This document shows positions 29,973-40,298 of a DNA stretch of 64,000 nucleotides, one piece after another. Below the pieces are notes generated by a model. It searched no databases, was not told the DNA's origin, and saw only the letters and a program-made list of their open reading frames with translations. Source of the stretch: Bacteroidales bacterium (lineage in GTDB: Bacteria > Bacteroidota > Bacteroidia > Bacteroidales > VadinHA17). Both the position numbers and the translations under genes were made by a program. The stretch's first letter is position 1, and each line of letters starts with the position of its first letter. The stretch lies in assembly GCA_022865305.1 (NCBI GenBank), contig JALHSP010000062.1:209522-273521 (forward strand). Reading direction: 5' to 3'.

Positions 29973-31708
29973 ATGGCAGGAAAATTTCTATTACTTTTCT
30001 TTTTACTCATCAGGTTTATTGGTGAAACACAGGCACAAACAGCAATTTATGTCTCTCCAGACGGGAGCGACAAAAACAAAGGGAGTAAGGAGAAACCATA
30101 TGCAACCATTGGTAAAGCACAAATCGAAGCAAGACAAAAAAAAGAAGCCGTAAATATAATCCTTCGGGGCGGGACCTATTATTTAACCCAACCAGTAATT
30201 ATTACTTCACAGGACTCCAGACCTGTCGATGCTCCCGTTGTGTACAAATCTTACCCGGGCGAAAATGTTGTGATCAGCGGAGCTGTCCCTTTGAAACTGA
30301 AATGGAATCCATGCAAAAATGGGATATGGCAGGCAAAGGTTGAAAAACATGTGATTTTTGATCAGCTATTTGTAAACGGTAAACTTCAGCGGATGGCCAG
30401 GTATCCAAATTATAACCCGAAAGCAAGGTTCCTTGGTGGCACAGCCGCAGATGCATTGAGTGCTGAACGCATAAAAAAATACAAAAATCCTGAAGGAGCT
30501 TATGTTCATGCTTTACATTCAGCTGAATGGGGTGATTTTCATTATGTTGTAAAAGGCAGGGATGAAAAGGGAGAACTTGTGCTTGAGGGAGGCTGGCAAA
30601 ATAACAGGCGTATGGGAATGCTGTCTATTTCAGTAATTATAACAGGAAAAATGAAGTATCCGGATGCATTATTTCCTGTGCAGGAGCAAGTGCGGTGAGC
30701 TTCGTGGGAGACCATGAAGCTGTTCGCTCACCCAGTTTCGAGTACAATGAATTTGTTCCGTATAAATCATTGGATCTGATCCCGGGACCAAAAACAAATA
30801 ATTTTCCTGCAAAATGCTTTGTATATGATAACCTTATTCATAACATAGGATATACCGAAAAACAGAGCTCCGGAGTACAGATTTCCATGTCGCAGGAGAT
30901 TACAATTTCGCATAATACAATATACGATGTTCCCCGTGCAGGGATCAACATCAGTGAAGGAACATGGGGCGGACATATGATTGAATACAACGATGTTTTC
31001 AATACTGTACTTGAAACAGGTGACCATGGCTCGTTTAATTCCTGGGGCCGCGACAGGTTCTGGCATCCTGACCGGCGCACCATGGACAGCCTGGCTGCTG
31101 CACATCCGGAACTTATACTGCTGGATGCTGTCAAAACAACTACTCTCCGCTTTAACCGTTTCCGTTGCGATCACGGCTGGGATATTGACCTGGATGACGG
31201 ATCTTCCAACTATGAGATTTATAATAACTTATGCTTAAACGGAGGGATTAAGCTCAGGGAAGGATTTTTCCGCATTGTATATAATAATATTATGATCAAC
31301 AACTCATTTCACCCGCATGTCTGGTTTAAGGACAGCAGGGATGTTTTTATGCATAATATTGTATCTACACCATATGCGCCGATAAGAGTACCATATTATG
31401 GGAATTTTATTAATCATAATGCTTTCCGCGATTCTGCATCACTTGTGAGGGCACAGCGGAATAAAACTGACCTTAACTCGGTTTTCGGAAATCCAAAGTT
31501 CATTGATCCGGCGAATGGTAATTACCAGGTAGCTGAAGGATCTCCTGCACTTAAATGCGGTTTTATAAATTTTGAGATGGATAAATTTGGGGTTGTCTCC
31601 CCCAAATTAAAGGCAATGGCAAAAAAAATTGCACTGCCTGCAGCAATTGTTATAACAGAACAGAAAGGTAATGAGATCACTGAATTTATAGTATTTAATC
31701 CAAATTAG
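29973..31708 (+). pseudogene. Right-handed parallel beta-helix protein (pectate lyase-like superfamily) disrupted by internal deletion and frameshift
   Basis: ORF 29973-30698 (YVSPDGSDKNKGSKEKPYATIGKAQ) and ORF 30695-31708 (FVGDHEAVRSPSFEYNEF...GINISEGTWGGH) are two halves of one protein; the downstream frame extends back to ~30614 as GNAVYFSNYNRKNEVSGCIISCAGASAVSFVGD. Confidence 0.75.
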
Positions 31709-31929
31709 AATTTCAATTCTGTAATTTTAAAAACACGAACAAGCTTCTCAACACAATTTCTATTTCATATATGAATACAATTCCCAACTAAAGAAGAAAC
31801 TTTTTAAAATCAATTGCCATGAGCAGCATGTCTGGACTGATTATTCCCTGGTTTCCTGATATTAATACATAATTTTCTTATGCGATCCGTAAATTTTTAA
31901 AGAGTACTTAAATCATTAAACTGCCTTAT

Positions 31930-33537
31930 ATGAAAAGAATATTACGATTTTCATTGATTCTGATTCTGAATTATTGTATGCTTTATAGTTTATCGGGACA
32001 AGTCACCGGTAAGCTGCCAAGAAGTACCCCTGAAGCAGAAGGTGTTTCTTCAAAAGATATTATTGATTTCCTGAATGCAATAGATACCGGTAAAATTGAG
32101 ATACATAGTTTTATTTTCATGCGGCATGGTAAGATAATTGCAGAAGGCTGGTGGAATCCATATGGCCCGGATCTGAAGCATTTAATGTATTCCGCAAGTA
32201 AGACCTTTGCTGCTACCGGGGTGGGACTTGCAATTGCGGAAAACAAATTAAGCCTGTCTGATAAAGTGGTCTCATTCTTTCCTGCATCTCTTCCGGATAC
32301 ATTAAGCGAGTTTATGAAGATGATGACTGTAAAGGATCTGTTAACAATGTCTGTGGGACAGGATGCTGAACCACGGAGAGGGCAAAATGATGACTGGATT
32401 AGATCCTTTCTCGAAAAAGCTCCGGTTTATAAACCCGGAACAACTTTTAAGTATAATAACACAGCATCCTTCATACTTTCTGCAATAGTTCAGCAGGTTA
32501 CAAATCAATCCCTTTTCGATTACCTTCTCCCAAGAATATTTCAGCCCTTAGGTATCCGCGGGATTGACTGGGATCTTAATCCCCAGGGAATTAACCTGGG
32601 ACTTATGGGATTAAGGCTTCGTACCGAGGATATGGCAAAATTCGGACAATTATTATTGCAGAATGGTGAATGGAATGGCAGACAACTGATCCCTAAAGAA
32701 TGGGTTAAAGAGGCGACTACTTTCAAGATTAAAAGTCAGGGAGGAACTGATAAAATCCCTCCGGAAATAAATGACTGGTACCAGGGATACTGTTACCAGA
32801 TGTGGAGAGGTAAGAACAATAGTGTAAGGCTGGATGGTATGGCAGGACAATTTGTAATTCTGGTACCTGATAAAGATGCTATTGTGGTATTGACAGCTAA
32901 TGCATCGGATACCCAGAAGGAGATGGATCTTGTCTGGACATACCTTCTTTCTGCAATTAAAGGTAGCAAGCCTTTACCTGCTGATCCTGAGATTAATACC
33001 GAACTTCAAAGAAAGCTGGCATCACTTTCTGTTCGACCTGCTCCGATGAAATCCGTTGTATCAACTTTTACCTCAAGGATCTCAGGAAAATCAGTCGAAT
33101 TCCAATCAAACAATTATGGGATCCAGGCGCTGGGATTTAAATTTAATAATGATATTTGTGAGCTGGCAATCAAAAGAGATAATATTACTTATTATATTAA
33201 AGCTGGCCAGGATATCTGGAAATATTCCGGAACAAATCTATCATCCCTGTTTTCAGGTCCCCGGACAAATGTTTCGAAATCTATAGATGCAAATTACGGG
33301 ATAATTCAACCGACTATCAAGTTAGCTGCAAGTTACTCATGGACAGATAAAAACACTCTTGAATTAACTGCACGTTTTGTTGAAGAGAGTCTTGGCTCCG
33401 AAGGGTTCATCTGCAGGTTCACAGAAGAGGGAGGAGCCATTAATGTAATTCTTGAACGTAAGACCGGCAGAGGTATACGAATGGGACCGGGAGTACAGAC
33501 AACTCCCATAGTTTTAAATGGTAAGGTTATTGAATGA
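31930..33537 (+). CDS. Beta-lactamase-related serine hydrolase
   Basis: MYSASKTFAATGVG (SxxK), YNNTASFILSAIV (YxN-like). Confidence 0.85.
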   Translation: MKRILRFSLILILNYCMLYSLSGQVTGKLPRSTPEAEGVSSKDIIDFLNAIDTGKIEIHSFIFMRHGKIIAEGWWNPYGPDLKHLMYSASKTFAATGVGLAIAENKLSLSDKVVSFFPASLPDTLSEFMKMMTVKDLLTMSVGQDAEPRRGQNDDWIRSFLEKAPVYKPGTTFKYNNTASFILSAIVQQVTNQSLFDYLLPRIFQPLGIRGIDWDLNPQGINLGLMGLRLRTEDMAKFGQLLLQNGEWNGRQLIPKEWVKEATTFKIKSQGGTDKIPPEINDWYQGYCYQMWRGKNNSVRLDGMAGQFVILVPDKDAIVVLTANASDTQKEMDLVWTYLLSAIKGSKPLPADPEINTELQRKLASLSVRPAPMKSVVSTFTSRISGKSVEFQSNNYGIQALGFKFNNDICELAIKRDNITYYIKAGQDIWKYSGTNLSSLFSGPRTNVSKSIDANYGIIQPTIKLAASYSWTDKNTLELTARFVEESLGSEGFICRFTEEGGAINVILERKTGRGIRMGPGVQTTPIVLNGKVIE

Positions 33538-33582
33538 GAAAAAAGGGATTTTATACAACAATTCTAAACTAATTCTAAAAAT

Positions 33583-33906
33583 ATGAAAAGATATGGTCAG
33601 ATAATAGGAGTAAAACCGGAGGATTTTGAGCGGTATAAAAAATACCATGCTGCAGTATGGCCGGAGGTTCTTGATATGATAAAAAAGTGTAACATTCATA
33701 ACTATTCGATCTTTCATAAAGACAACAGGCTTTTTGCATATTTTGAGTACACTGGCTATGATTTTGAAGCCGATATGGCTAAAATGGCTGCTGATTCGAA
33801 AACTCAGGAATGGTGGGCAATCATGGAACCGATGCAGGATCCCGTGTCAACACGAGTTAAAGGTGAATGGTGGGCAAATATGGAAGAAGTTTTCCATATG
33901 GACTGA
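33583..33906 (+). CDS. L-rhamnose/L-fucose mutarotase-like protein
   Basis: KRYGQIIGVKPEDFERYKKYHAAVWPEVLDMIKKCNIHNYSIF...WWAIMEPMQDPV. Confidence 0.85.
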   Translation: MKRYGQIIGVKPEDFERYKKYHAAVWPEVLDMIKKCNIHNYSIFHKDNRLFAYFEYTGYDFEADMAKMAADSKTQEWWAIMEPMQDPVSTRVKGEWWANMEEVFHMD

Positions 33907-33971
33907 CAGAATTATAAAGTCATTACTTCTAACGAAATGCCAGAACGAAGTGTTAATTAAAGTAACAAACA

Positions 33972-35885
33972 ATGAACAAAAATATTCTGAGTGGTATTAT
34001 CTGCATCTCTTTGCTGTTTACATGCTGCAGCAAACAAACGGATATTAAATTTGCTTTTAGTGACGGAGATATTTCGAAACATTCTTTTTCGACTGCCTCT
34101 GTTAATCCTGATCTTCCTTCGGACTGGTCTGATTACAAATACATGATACTTACATTCCAGGCATCTTCATCGCAAAGATTTGAAGTAGGTCTGAGAAATC
34201 CTGATGGTTATTTATTTAAAAGGATCCATCCTTTTGCCGGGGCACTTGTACGGTTTGTTGTCCCGCTTGATTTTTACAGGGAACAACCTACACGAGGGAA
34301 TGATATGGCCGCTACCTGGAATCAGCCACGCACCATGGGATGGATAAATGTGGAACACGGAGGTTTCGGGAAAGTGGGAATTATTGACAGTATAATGTTC
34401 AGAATGATAAAACCTCTGAATAATCCTACCCTGGAAATAAAATCTGTTAAGCTTTCAATGACCGATCCCGGGGATTCATTATTGTCGCCAAAGGTTCTGG
34501 TTGATGAATTTGGCCAGTGGATTCCCGACACATGGGAGGGGAAAGTCAATAACTTTGAGGAGTTGAAAGCAATCTGGGATCTTGAAGATAAAAACCTTAC
34601 ACCGGGTGATTTTAATTACGGGAAATTCGGGGGCTATCTGAATACACAGGTGAAAGCCACCTGTTTCTTCAGAGTTGAGAAGATAAACAACCGCTGGTGG
34701 TTTGTTGATCCTGAAGGACATCTGTTTTTATCGACGAGTGCAAACGGTATTGGATCGGGATCTACAGGCACAACAATGAGGGGACGCGATTCTATTTTCA
34801 AAATGATACCGCCCCCACCACCTCAGAATCCGGCTATGAGTCAGCAGCAGGGAGCTCAGCCTCAGAACCGTATGATGGAGAATCGTCCCAGAAGTCTTAA
34901 TTTCCTCGGCTGGAATCTCCAGCGCCGTTATGGAGAAAGCTGGAGAGAGAAATCTACTGAAATGACAATCCGCAGGATAAATGCATGGGGATTTACAACA
35001 GGTTCCCAATCATTGCAAAAACCTTATATCACATATTTCAGAGCTTTTGGAGGCGGTGCGGAAATAATGGGTATTCCTGATGTATATTCAAAAGCATTCA
35101 CAGATAATGTTGAGCAAAGAGCCAAAGAACAACTGGGGGCTCAAAAGGATAATCCATGGATAATAGGATACTTTATCGGGAATGAGCCGCCATGGCCGAA
35201 CAGGGAGTCACTGGCTGTCACAAAACTACTTGAAGGCCCCGATACTGATACACGTAAAGCTCTGGTTGAATTTTTGAAAGAAGGAGATACTCCTGAAAGG
35301 AGGATAGAGTTTTGTAAACAAACATTCCAGAAGAATCTTGATATTATGACCGGGGCAATCAGAAAATACGATCCGAACCATATTATTCTCGGAATCAGGT
35401 TTGGCGGGACACCACCGGATTATATAATTAAGATGGCTGGTATTTTTGATATTTACAGTCTTAATACTTATGCATACAGACCGGACCCCGATTATCTTGA
35501 CAAGGTAAGTTCCCTTTCGGGAAGACCTGTATTGATTGGTGAATACCACTTCGGTACCCCCGGGAGGGGCATGGCTTCCGGTTTATGCCAGGTAAAAGAT
35601 CAGTATAACAGGGGAGTCGCTTACAGGTACTATACCGAAAATGCTTTTTCACATCCTTCAGTTATCGGTGCTCACTGGTTCCAGTGGACCGACCAGGCAA
35701 ATACAGGCAGGAATGATGGTGAGAATTATAACATCGGTATAATCGATGTAACTGACCGTCCATATAAGGAACTTACTGATGCGATAACTCTAACTCATAA
35801 AAACCTTTTCAGGGTGCATGCAGGGGAAATGCCTCCCTCAGATATTTTACCGGAAGGAAGAGTAAAGGTGGATTTTAAATATTAA
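33972..35885 (+). CDS. Agarase-like (GH50-like) glycoside hydrolase lipoprotein
   Basis: Lipobox LLFTCCS; WWFVDPEGHLFLSTSANGIG, NPWIIGYFIGNEPPW, VLIGEYHFGTPGRGM. Confidence 0.6.
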   Translation: MNKNILSGIICISLLFTCCSKQTDIKFAFSDGDISKHSFSTASVNPDLPSDWSDYKYMILTFQASSSQRFEVGLRNPDGYLFKRIHPFAGALVRFVVPLDFYREQPTRGNDMAATWNQPRTMGWINVEHGGFGKVGIIDSIMFRMIKPLNNPTLEIKSVKLSMTDPGDSLLSPKVLVDEFGQWIPDTWEGKVNNFEELKAIWDLEDKNLTPGDFNYGKFGGYLNTQVKATCFFRVEKINNRWWFVDPEGHLFLSTSANGIGSGSTGTTMRGRDSIFKMIPPPPPQNPAMSQQQGAQPQNRMMENRPRSLNFLGWNLQRRYGESWREKSTEMTIRRINAWGFTTGSQSLQKPYITYFRAFGGGAEIMGIPDVYSKAFTDNVEQRAKEQLGAQKDNPWIIGYFIGNEPPWPNRESLAVTKLLEGPDTDTRKALVEFLKEGDTPERRIEFCKQTFQKNLDIMTGAIRKYDPNHIILGIRFGGTPPDYIIKMAGIFDIYSLNTYAYRPDPDYLDKVSSLSGRPVLIGEYHFGTPGRGMASGLCQVKDQYNRGVAYRYYTENAFSHPSVIGAHWFQWTDQANTGRNDGENYNIGIIDVTDRPYKELTDAITLTHKNLFRVHAGEMPPSDILPEGRVKVDFKY

Positions 35886-35909
35886 TCTTCAGATTTTATA
35901 ATCTGCTCT

Positions 35910-36311
35910 ATGAAAAGAGATTATTTATTGACAGAAACTTCTATACAAATCCGTTGTTACCTGGTTCTTCTAATGATTTCCCTCAATGTTTCAGGGCAGA
36001 AGCTGACGGTTGATAAACCTGAAAATATAGGTCTTTCATCAGACCGGCTTATGCGTATTGATAATGTGATGAACGAAGGTATAATGGGGGACAAGTTTGG
36101 TTTGGGATTTGGAATACGCACAGAACGCGGAGTTTATGATGAACTTGAATCAATCGGGACTTTTGGTTGGGATGGAGCTTTTTATACCCGTTTCTGGGTT
36201 GATCCGAACGAAGACCTTATCGGCATTTTCTTATCACAGGTCGATAATTACTGGAGCGAAAATCTGATAGGCAAATTCAGGGTTCTTGTCTATCAGTCAA
36301 TTTCAGACTAA
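35910..36311 (+). pseudogene. Beta-lactamase-related serine hydrolase with in-frame loss of the catalytic core
   Basis: N-term KLTVDKPENIGLSSDRLMRIDNVMNEGI directly joined to C-term MGDKFGLGFGIRTERG...FGWDGAFYTRFWVDPNEDLIGIFLSQ; no SxxK or YxN. Confidence 0.7.
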
Positions 36312-36441
36312 ATGTTTATATTTAAAATTATAATTCCTTTTTTTAACTTCGGGCCCTTAAATTGGATGTAAAAAAAATTTCATTGAAATTAATAGCAAAA
36401 ATAATTTGCAAGGGGAAAATTATTATTACTTTTATATTTAT

Positions 36442-36479
36442 AAGTAATCGCGAAAGTTACCGTGTAAGTAAATATTAAA
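36442..36479 (+). promoter_or_regulatory. Candidate operator, copy C
   Basis: aagtaatcgcgaaagttaccgtgtaagtaaatattaaa. Confidence 0.6.
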
Positions 36480-36490
36480 TTTTTTATTTA

Positions 36491-37492
36491 ATGAAAAAGA
36501 TCATTGTTGCAGGAGCAGGTGGATTTATTGCCGGCCACCTGGTAAAAGAGCTGTTGAAGAAGGGTAATATTGTAAGGGCAGTGGATATTAAACCTCTTAA
36601 TGAATGGTATCAGGTTTTTCCTGAAGCTGAAAATCTGGTTCTGGATCTGCGTCTCAGGGAAAACTGTTATAAAGCTGTGAATGGGTACAATGAGGTTTTC
36701 AACCTGGCTGCTGACATGGGAGGAATGGGTTTTATTGAAAACAACAAGGCTGCCTGCATGATTAGCGTCCTGATAAATACACATCTGCTGATCGCATCAA
36801 AAGATTGCGGGATTAACAGGTTATTTTATGCATCATCTGCATGTGTGTATAATGGTGAAAAACAGACTGATCCCAATAATCCGGGATTGAAGGAATCAGA
36901 TGCATATCCGGCACTTGCCGAAGACGGATACGGCTGGGAAAAGCTGTTCAGCGAAAGGATGTGCCGCCATTTTATGGAAGATTTCGGACTGACATCGAGG
37001 ATCGCAAGGTTCCATAATGTTTATGGACCTTTCGGAACCTATGACGGCGGTAGGGAAAAGGCTCCTGCTGCAATCTGCCGTAAAGTTATAGAGGCATCAG
37101 TTACCGGTAAGAAAGAAATAGTTATCTGGGGTGACGGACACCAGACAAGAAGCTTTATGTATATTGATGACTGTATAAAAGGAATCCAGGATATCATGTA
37201 CAGCAATATAGAGGAACCTATAAATCTGGGAAGCAGCGAAATGGTTTCTATAAACCAGCTCGTTGATATCGTTGAGGAAATTGCAGGTTATAAACTTGAA
37301 AGGAAATATGATCTTGATGCGCCAAAAGGAGTGAGAGGCCGGAACAGCGAAAACAGCCTGATAAGGCACTATCTTGGCTGGGAACCATCAATACCTTTGA
37401 AGACAGGAATGAAAAAAACTTATGATTGGATTAAGGAACAAATGTTACAGGATTCGGAAAGCAAAAAAGAAATAAGCAGGTTTAATAAATAA
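36491..37492 (+). CDS. NAD-dependent epimerase, GDP-mannose 3,5-epimerase-like
   Basis: GAGGFIAGHLVKELLKKG, NLAADMGGMGFIENN, YASSACVYN, DGYGWEKLFSERMC. Confidence 0.85.
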   Translation: MKKIIVAGAGGFIAGHLVKELLKKGNIVRAVDIKPLNEWYQVFPEAENLVLDLRLRENCYKAVNGYNEVFNLAADMGGMGFIENNKAACMISVLINTHLLIASKDCGINRLFYASSACVYNGEKQTDPNNPGLKESDAYPALAEDGYGWEKLFSERMCRHFMEDFGLTSRIARFHNVYGPFGTYDGGREKAPAAICRKVIEASVTGKKEIVIWGDGHQTRSFMYIDDCIKGIQDIMYSNIEEPINLGSSEMVSINQLVDIVEEIAGYKLERKYDLDAPKGVRGRNSENSLIRHYLGWEPSIPLKTGMKKTYDWIKEQMLQDSESKKEISRFNK

Positions 37493-37505
37493 ACCCTCCA
37501 GGGTA

Positions 37506-38642
37506 ATGAAAATCAAAAAGGTACTGGTAAGCGGTTGTTTTGATCTGTTGCATGGCGGGCATATAGCATTTTTCAAGACAGCAGTATCCTATGGCAGACT
37601 CTACGTCAGTGTCGGCAGGGATGACAACCTGCTAATGCTGAAAGGTAAAAAGCCATTTTTTTCACAGGAAGAACGGTTATACATCGTAAGATCAATAAAA
37701 TATGTCGATGAAGCATTCCTGGCGACCGGTTCCGGAATGCTTGATTTTGAACCGGATATCATCAGGATCAAACCTGATATTTTTATTGTTAATGAAGACG
37801 GGCATACTTCCGAAAAAGAGAAACTCTGCAAAAAATCAGGAGTTGAATACATAGTTCTTGAACGGATTCCTGAAGAGGGATTGCCCGCCCGTTCCAGTTC
37901 AGGTACAAAAAAAGAGCTGAGATTTCCTTACCGGCTTTGTCTTGCAGGTGGCTGGATCGACCAGCCATGGGTATCCAAAATATATCCCGGATCAGTTGTT
38001 GTCGCACAAATATGGCCAACTATGAATTTTAATGGAAGATCAGGTCTTGCAACAAGCTCACGTGATTTTGGAATAAAAATCTGGGGAGACAGGTACCCGG
38101 AAGGTGATCCTGTTGAAAACGCAAAAATTTTGTTCGGAGCTGAGAACCCACCCGGGGAAAAATATATTTCCGGATCTCAGGACCATTTAGGGTTGCTTCT
38201 GCCAGGAGTCAACAGGCTCTGTTACAATGGAGGATACTGGCCAGATAAAATTGAATCAACCATCAATAAAGATATCTGCGACTGGCTTTCGGATGTTGTT
38301 TACCTGGTACGGCTGAAACCAAGGCCGGAGGGCTATGATCCGCTGAAAGAGATGCACCTGGAAAAACCTTTTATCAGAGAGCTCGGTGAAGCAGGAGACA
38401 GATGCTGGGAAAGCATCCTGAAAAAGGATATTTACGGGCTGGGCAAATCATTGACCGATACTTATCTTTCGTGGAAAAAAATCCTGCCGCTGACTGTCCC
38501 GGATGAAATATTGAAGGAGATGGAAACAAAATATTTTCCGGAATACCCGGGAGCAATCACATCAGGAAGCGGCGGTGGTTATGTTATAGTTGTTTCTGAG
38601 AAAAAGGTGCCGGGAGCAGTTAGAATAAGAGTGAGATATTAA
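37506..38642 (+). CDS. Bifunctional protein: N-terminal cytidylyltransferase-like nucleotidyltransferase plus C-terminal GHMP kinase-like domain
   Basis: VSGCFDLLHGGHIAFFKTA (HxGH-type); FPYRLCLAGGWIDQP and ITSGSGGGYVIVVSE GHMP-like motifs. Confidence 0.75.
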   Translation: MKIKKVLVSGCFDLLHGGHIAFFKTAVSYGRLYVSVGRDDNLLMLKGKKPFFSQEERLYIVRSIKYVDEAFLATGSGMLDFEPDIIRIKPDIFIVNEDGHTSEKEKLCKKSGVEYIVLERIPEEGLPARSSSGTKKELRFPYRLCLAGGWIDQPWVSKIYPGSVVVAQIWPTMNFNGRSGLATSSRDFGIKIWGDRYPEGDPVENAKILFGAENPPGEKYISGSQDHLGLLLPGVNRLCYNGGYWPDKIESTINKDICDWLSDVVYLVRLKPRPEGYDPLKEMHLEKPFIRELGEAGDRCWESILKKDIYGLGKSLTDTYLSWKKILPLTVPDEILKEMETKYFPEYPGAITSGSGGGYVIVVSEKKVPGAVRIRVRY

Positions 38643-38713
38643 GTAAAAAAGCTATCAGGTTGTTGAGTTATTAGGTTATTGAGTTATTAGGTAGTTCATT
38701 AATAAATTTATAC

Positions 38714-40255
38714 ATGAAAAGGATATTAGTTATGAGAAGAAATGCAATTAAGCAGATCAACATGTGCATAGTTTTATTTTTAGTGACAATTTCAATTAAT
38801 GCACAGAAAGGAAAACTTCCTATTGCTGACGGGCCTTACAAGCCAGCAGATGAATCATTACAGCAATATGAGTACCCTGAGTGGTTCCGTGATGCAAAAT
38901 TCGGAATATGGTCACACTGGGGACCTCAGGCTGTTCCGCGTCAGGGCGACTGGTACGCAAAAAGGATGTACCAGGAAGGCGGAGATGCTTATAAATACCA
39001 CCTTGAGCATTATGGCCACCCATCTGAGTTTGGCTATAAAGATATTATACCTCTCTGGAAAGCTGAAAGATGGGATCCTGACAAATTAATGGAACTGTAT
39101 AAAAAGGCAGGTGCAAAATACTTTGTGAGCATGGGTACCCATCATGATAATTTCTTCCTGTGGGACTCCAGGATCCATAAATGGAATTCAGTCAATATGG
39201 GTCCGAAGAAAGATGTTGTGGCTCTCTGGCAGCAGGCAGCTATGAAACAGGGTTTAAAATTTGGCGTATCAGAACATCTTGGTGCCAGCTTCACCTGGTT
39301 CCAGACTGCTCATTTATCCGATAAGCAGGGACCAAAGGCGGGTGTGCCTTACGATGGTGCTGATCCGAAATTCAGCGACCTTTACCATGCGAATACAACA
39401 CCTGATGACAGAGGATGGTTAACCAATAACCTGGTGTTCCAGATAGAATGGTTCAGCAGCATTAAAGAGCTTATAGACAACTATCATCCCGACCTGCTTT
39501 ATTCCGACAGCCAGATGCCTTTTGAAGATGTCGGGCGCAGTCTTGTTGCTCATTACTATAATCAGGATATATCAAGGAATAACGGAACTCTTGACGTGGT
39601 ATATACATGCAAGCAGCAGTCAGGAGGGAAATGGGTTCAGGATGTTGAACGTGGTGTATTGGATACTGTCAGCGCTTATCCATGGCAAACCGATACATCT
39701 ATCGGCGACTGGTATTACCGCACCGGGCAGAAATATAAAACTGCAAACGAGGTTATTCAGATGCTGGTTGATATCGTAAGCAAAAATGGCAACCTCCTTA
39801 TAAATGTTGTTCAGACACCTGAAGGAGACCTTGAGCCGGATATGCTCCAGATCCTGAATGAGATAGGAGCATGGACCGCTGCAAACGGAGAAGGAATTTA
39901 TGGAACACGTCCCTGGAAAACATACGGTGAGAAATCTGTCGAGGCGAAAGCTGTCAAACCTGGAAGATTCAACGAAAATTATAAATTCAACTCAAAAGAT
40001 ATTCGTTTTACAACAAAAGACGGAATTCTGTACGCTTTCTGTTTAGGTACTCCGGCTGAGGATATCCTTATAAAGTCGCTTGGAAAGAATTCGAAGTTTT
40101 CAGGAAGTCCGGTAGCTTCTGTGAAAATGCTCGGGAGTGATGTGAAGATCAGATGGTCACAGGAAGCAGATGGGATGGTTATTAAAAAACCCGCAAAACT
40201 TCCTTCATGGCAGGTTATTGGATTTAAAATAGAGTTCAAAGCTTTAAAAAAATAG
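38714..40255 (+). CDS. GH29 alpha-L-fucosidase
   Basis: WFRDAKFGIWSHWGPQAVP, AGAKYFVSMGTHHDNFFLWDS, LLYSDSQMPF, NGNLLINVVQTPEG. Confidence 0.9.
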   Translation: MKRILVMRRNAIKQINMCIVLFLVTISINAQKGKLPIADGPYKPADESLQQYEYPEWFRDAKFGIWSHWGPQAVPRQGDWYAKRMYQEGGDAYKYHLEHYGHPSEFGYKDIIPLWKAERWDPDKLMELYKKAGAKYFVSMGTHHDNFFLWDSRIHKWNSVNMGPKKDVVALWQQAAMKQGLKFGVSEHLGASFTWFQTAHLSDKQGPKAGVPYDGADPKFSDLYHANTTPDDRGWLTNNLVFQIEWFSSIKELIDNYHPDLLYSDSQMPFEDVGRSLVAHYYNQDISRNNGTLDVVYTCKQQSGGKWVQDVERGVLDTVSAYPWQTDTSIGDWYYRTGQKYKTANEVIQMLVDIVSKNGNLLINVVQTPEGDLEPDMLQILNEIGAWTAANGEGIYGTRPWKTYGEKSVEAKAVKPGRFNENYKFNSKDIRFTTKDGILYAFCLGTPAEDILIKSLGKNSKFSGSPVASVKMLGSDVKIRWSQEADGMVIKKPAKLPSWQVIGFKIEFKALKK

Positions 40256-40298
40256 TTATAAATTACCGCTACCAACAGTTAAATAAAAACTATACTTT

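Noticed and set aside
31819-31872. Short ORF MSSMSGLIIPWFPDINT in the intergenic region
   Set aside because: 17 codons, no ribosome-binding context or similarity I can recognise.
37506-38642. Suspected internal deletion in the nucleotidyltransferase/GHMP protein
   Set aside because: Both domains read continuously and the length fits my recollection of this fusion family, so I treat it as intact.
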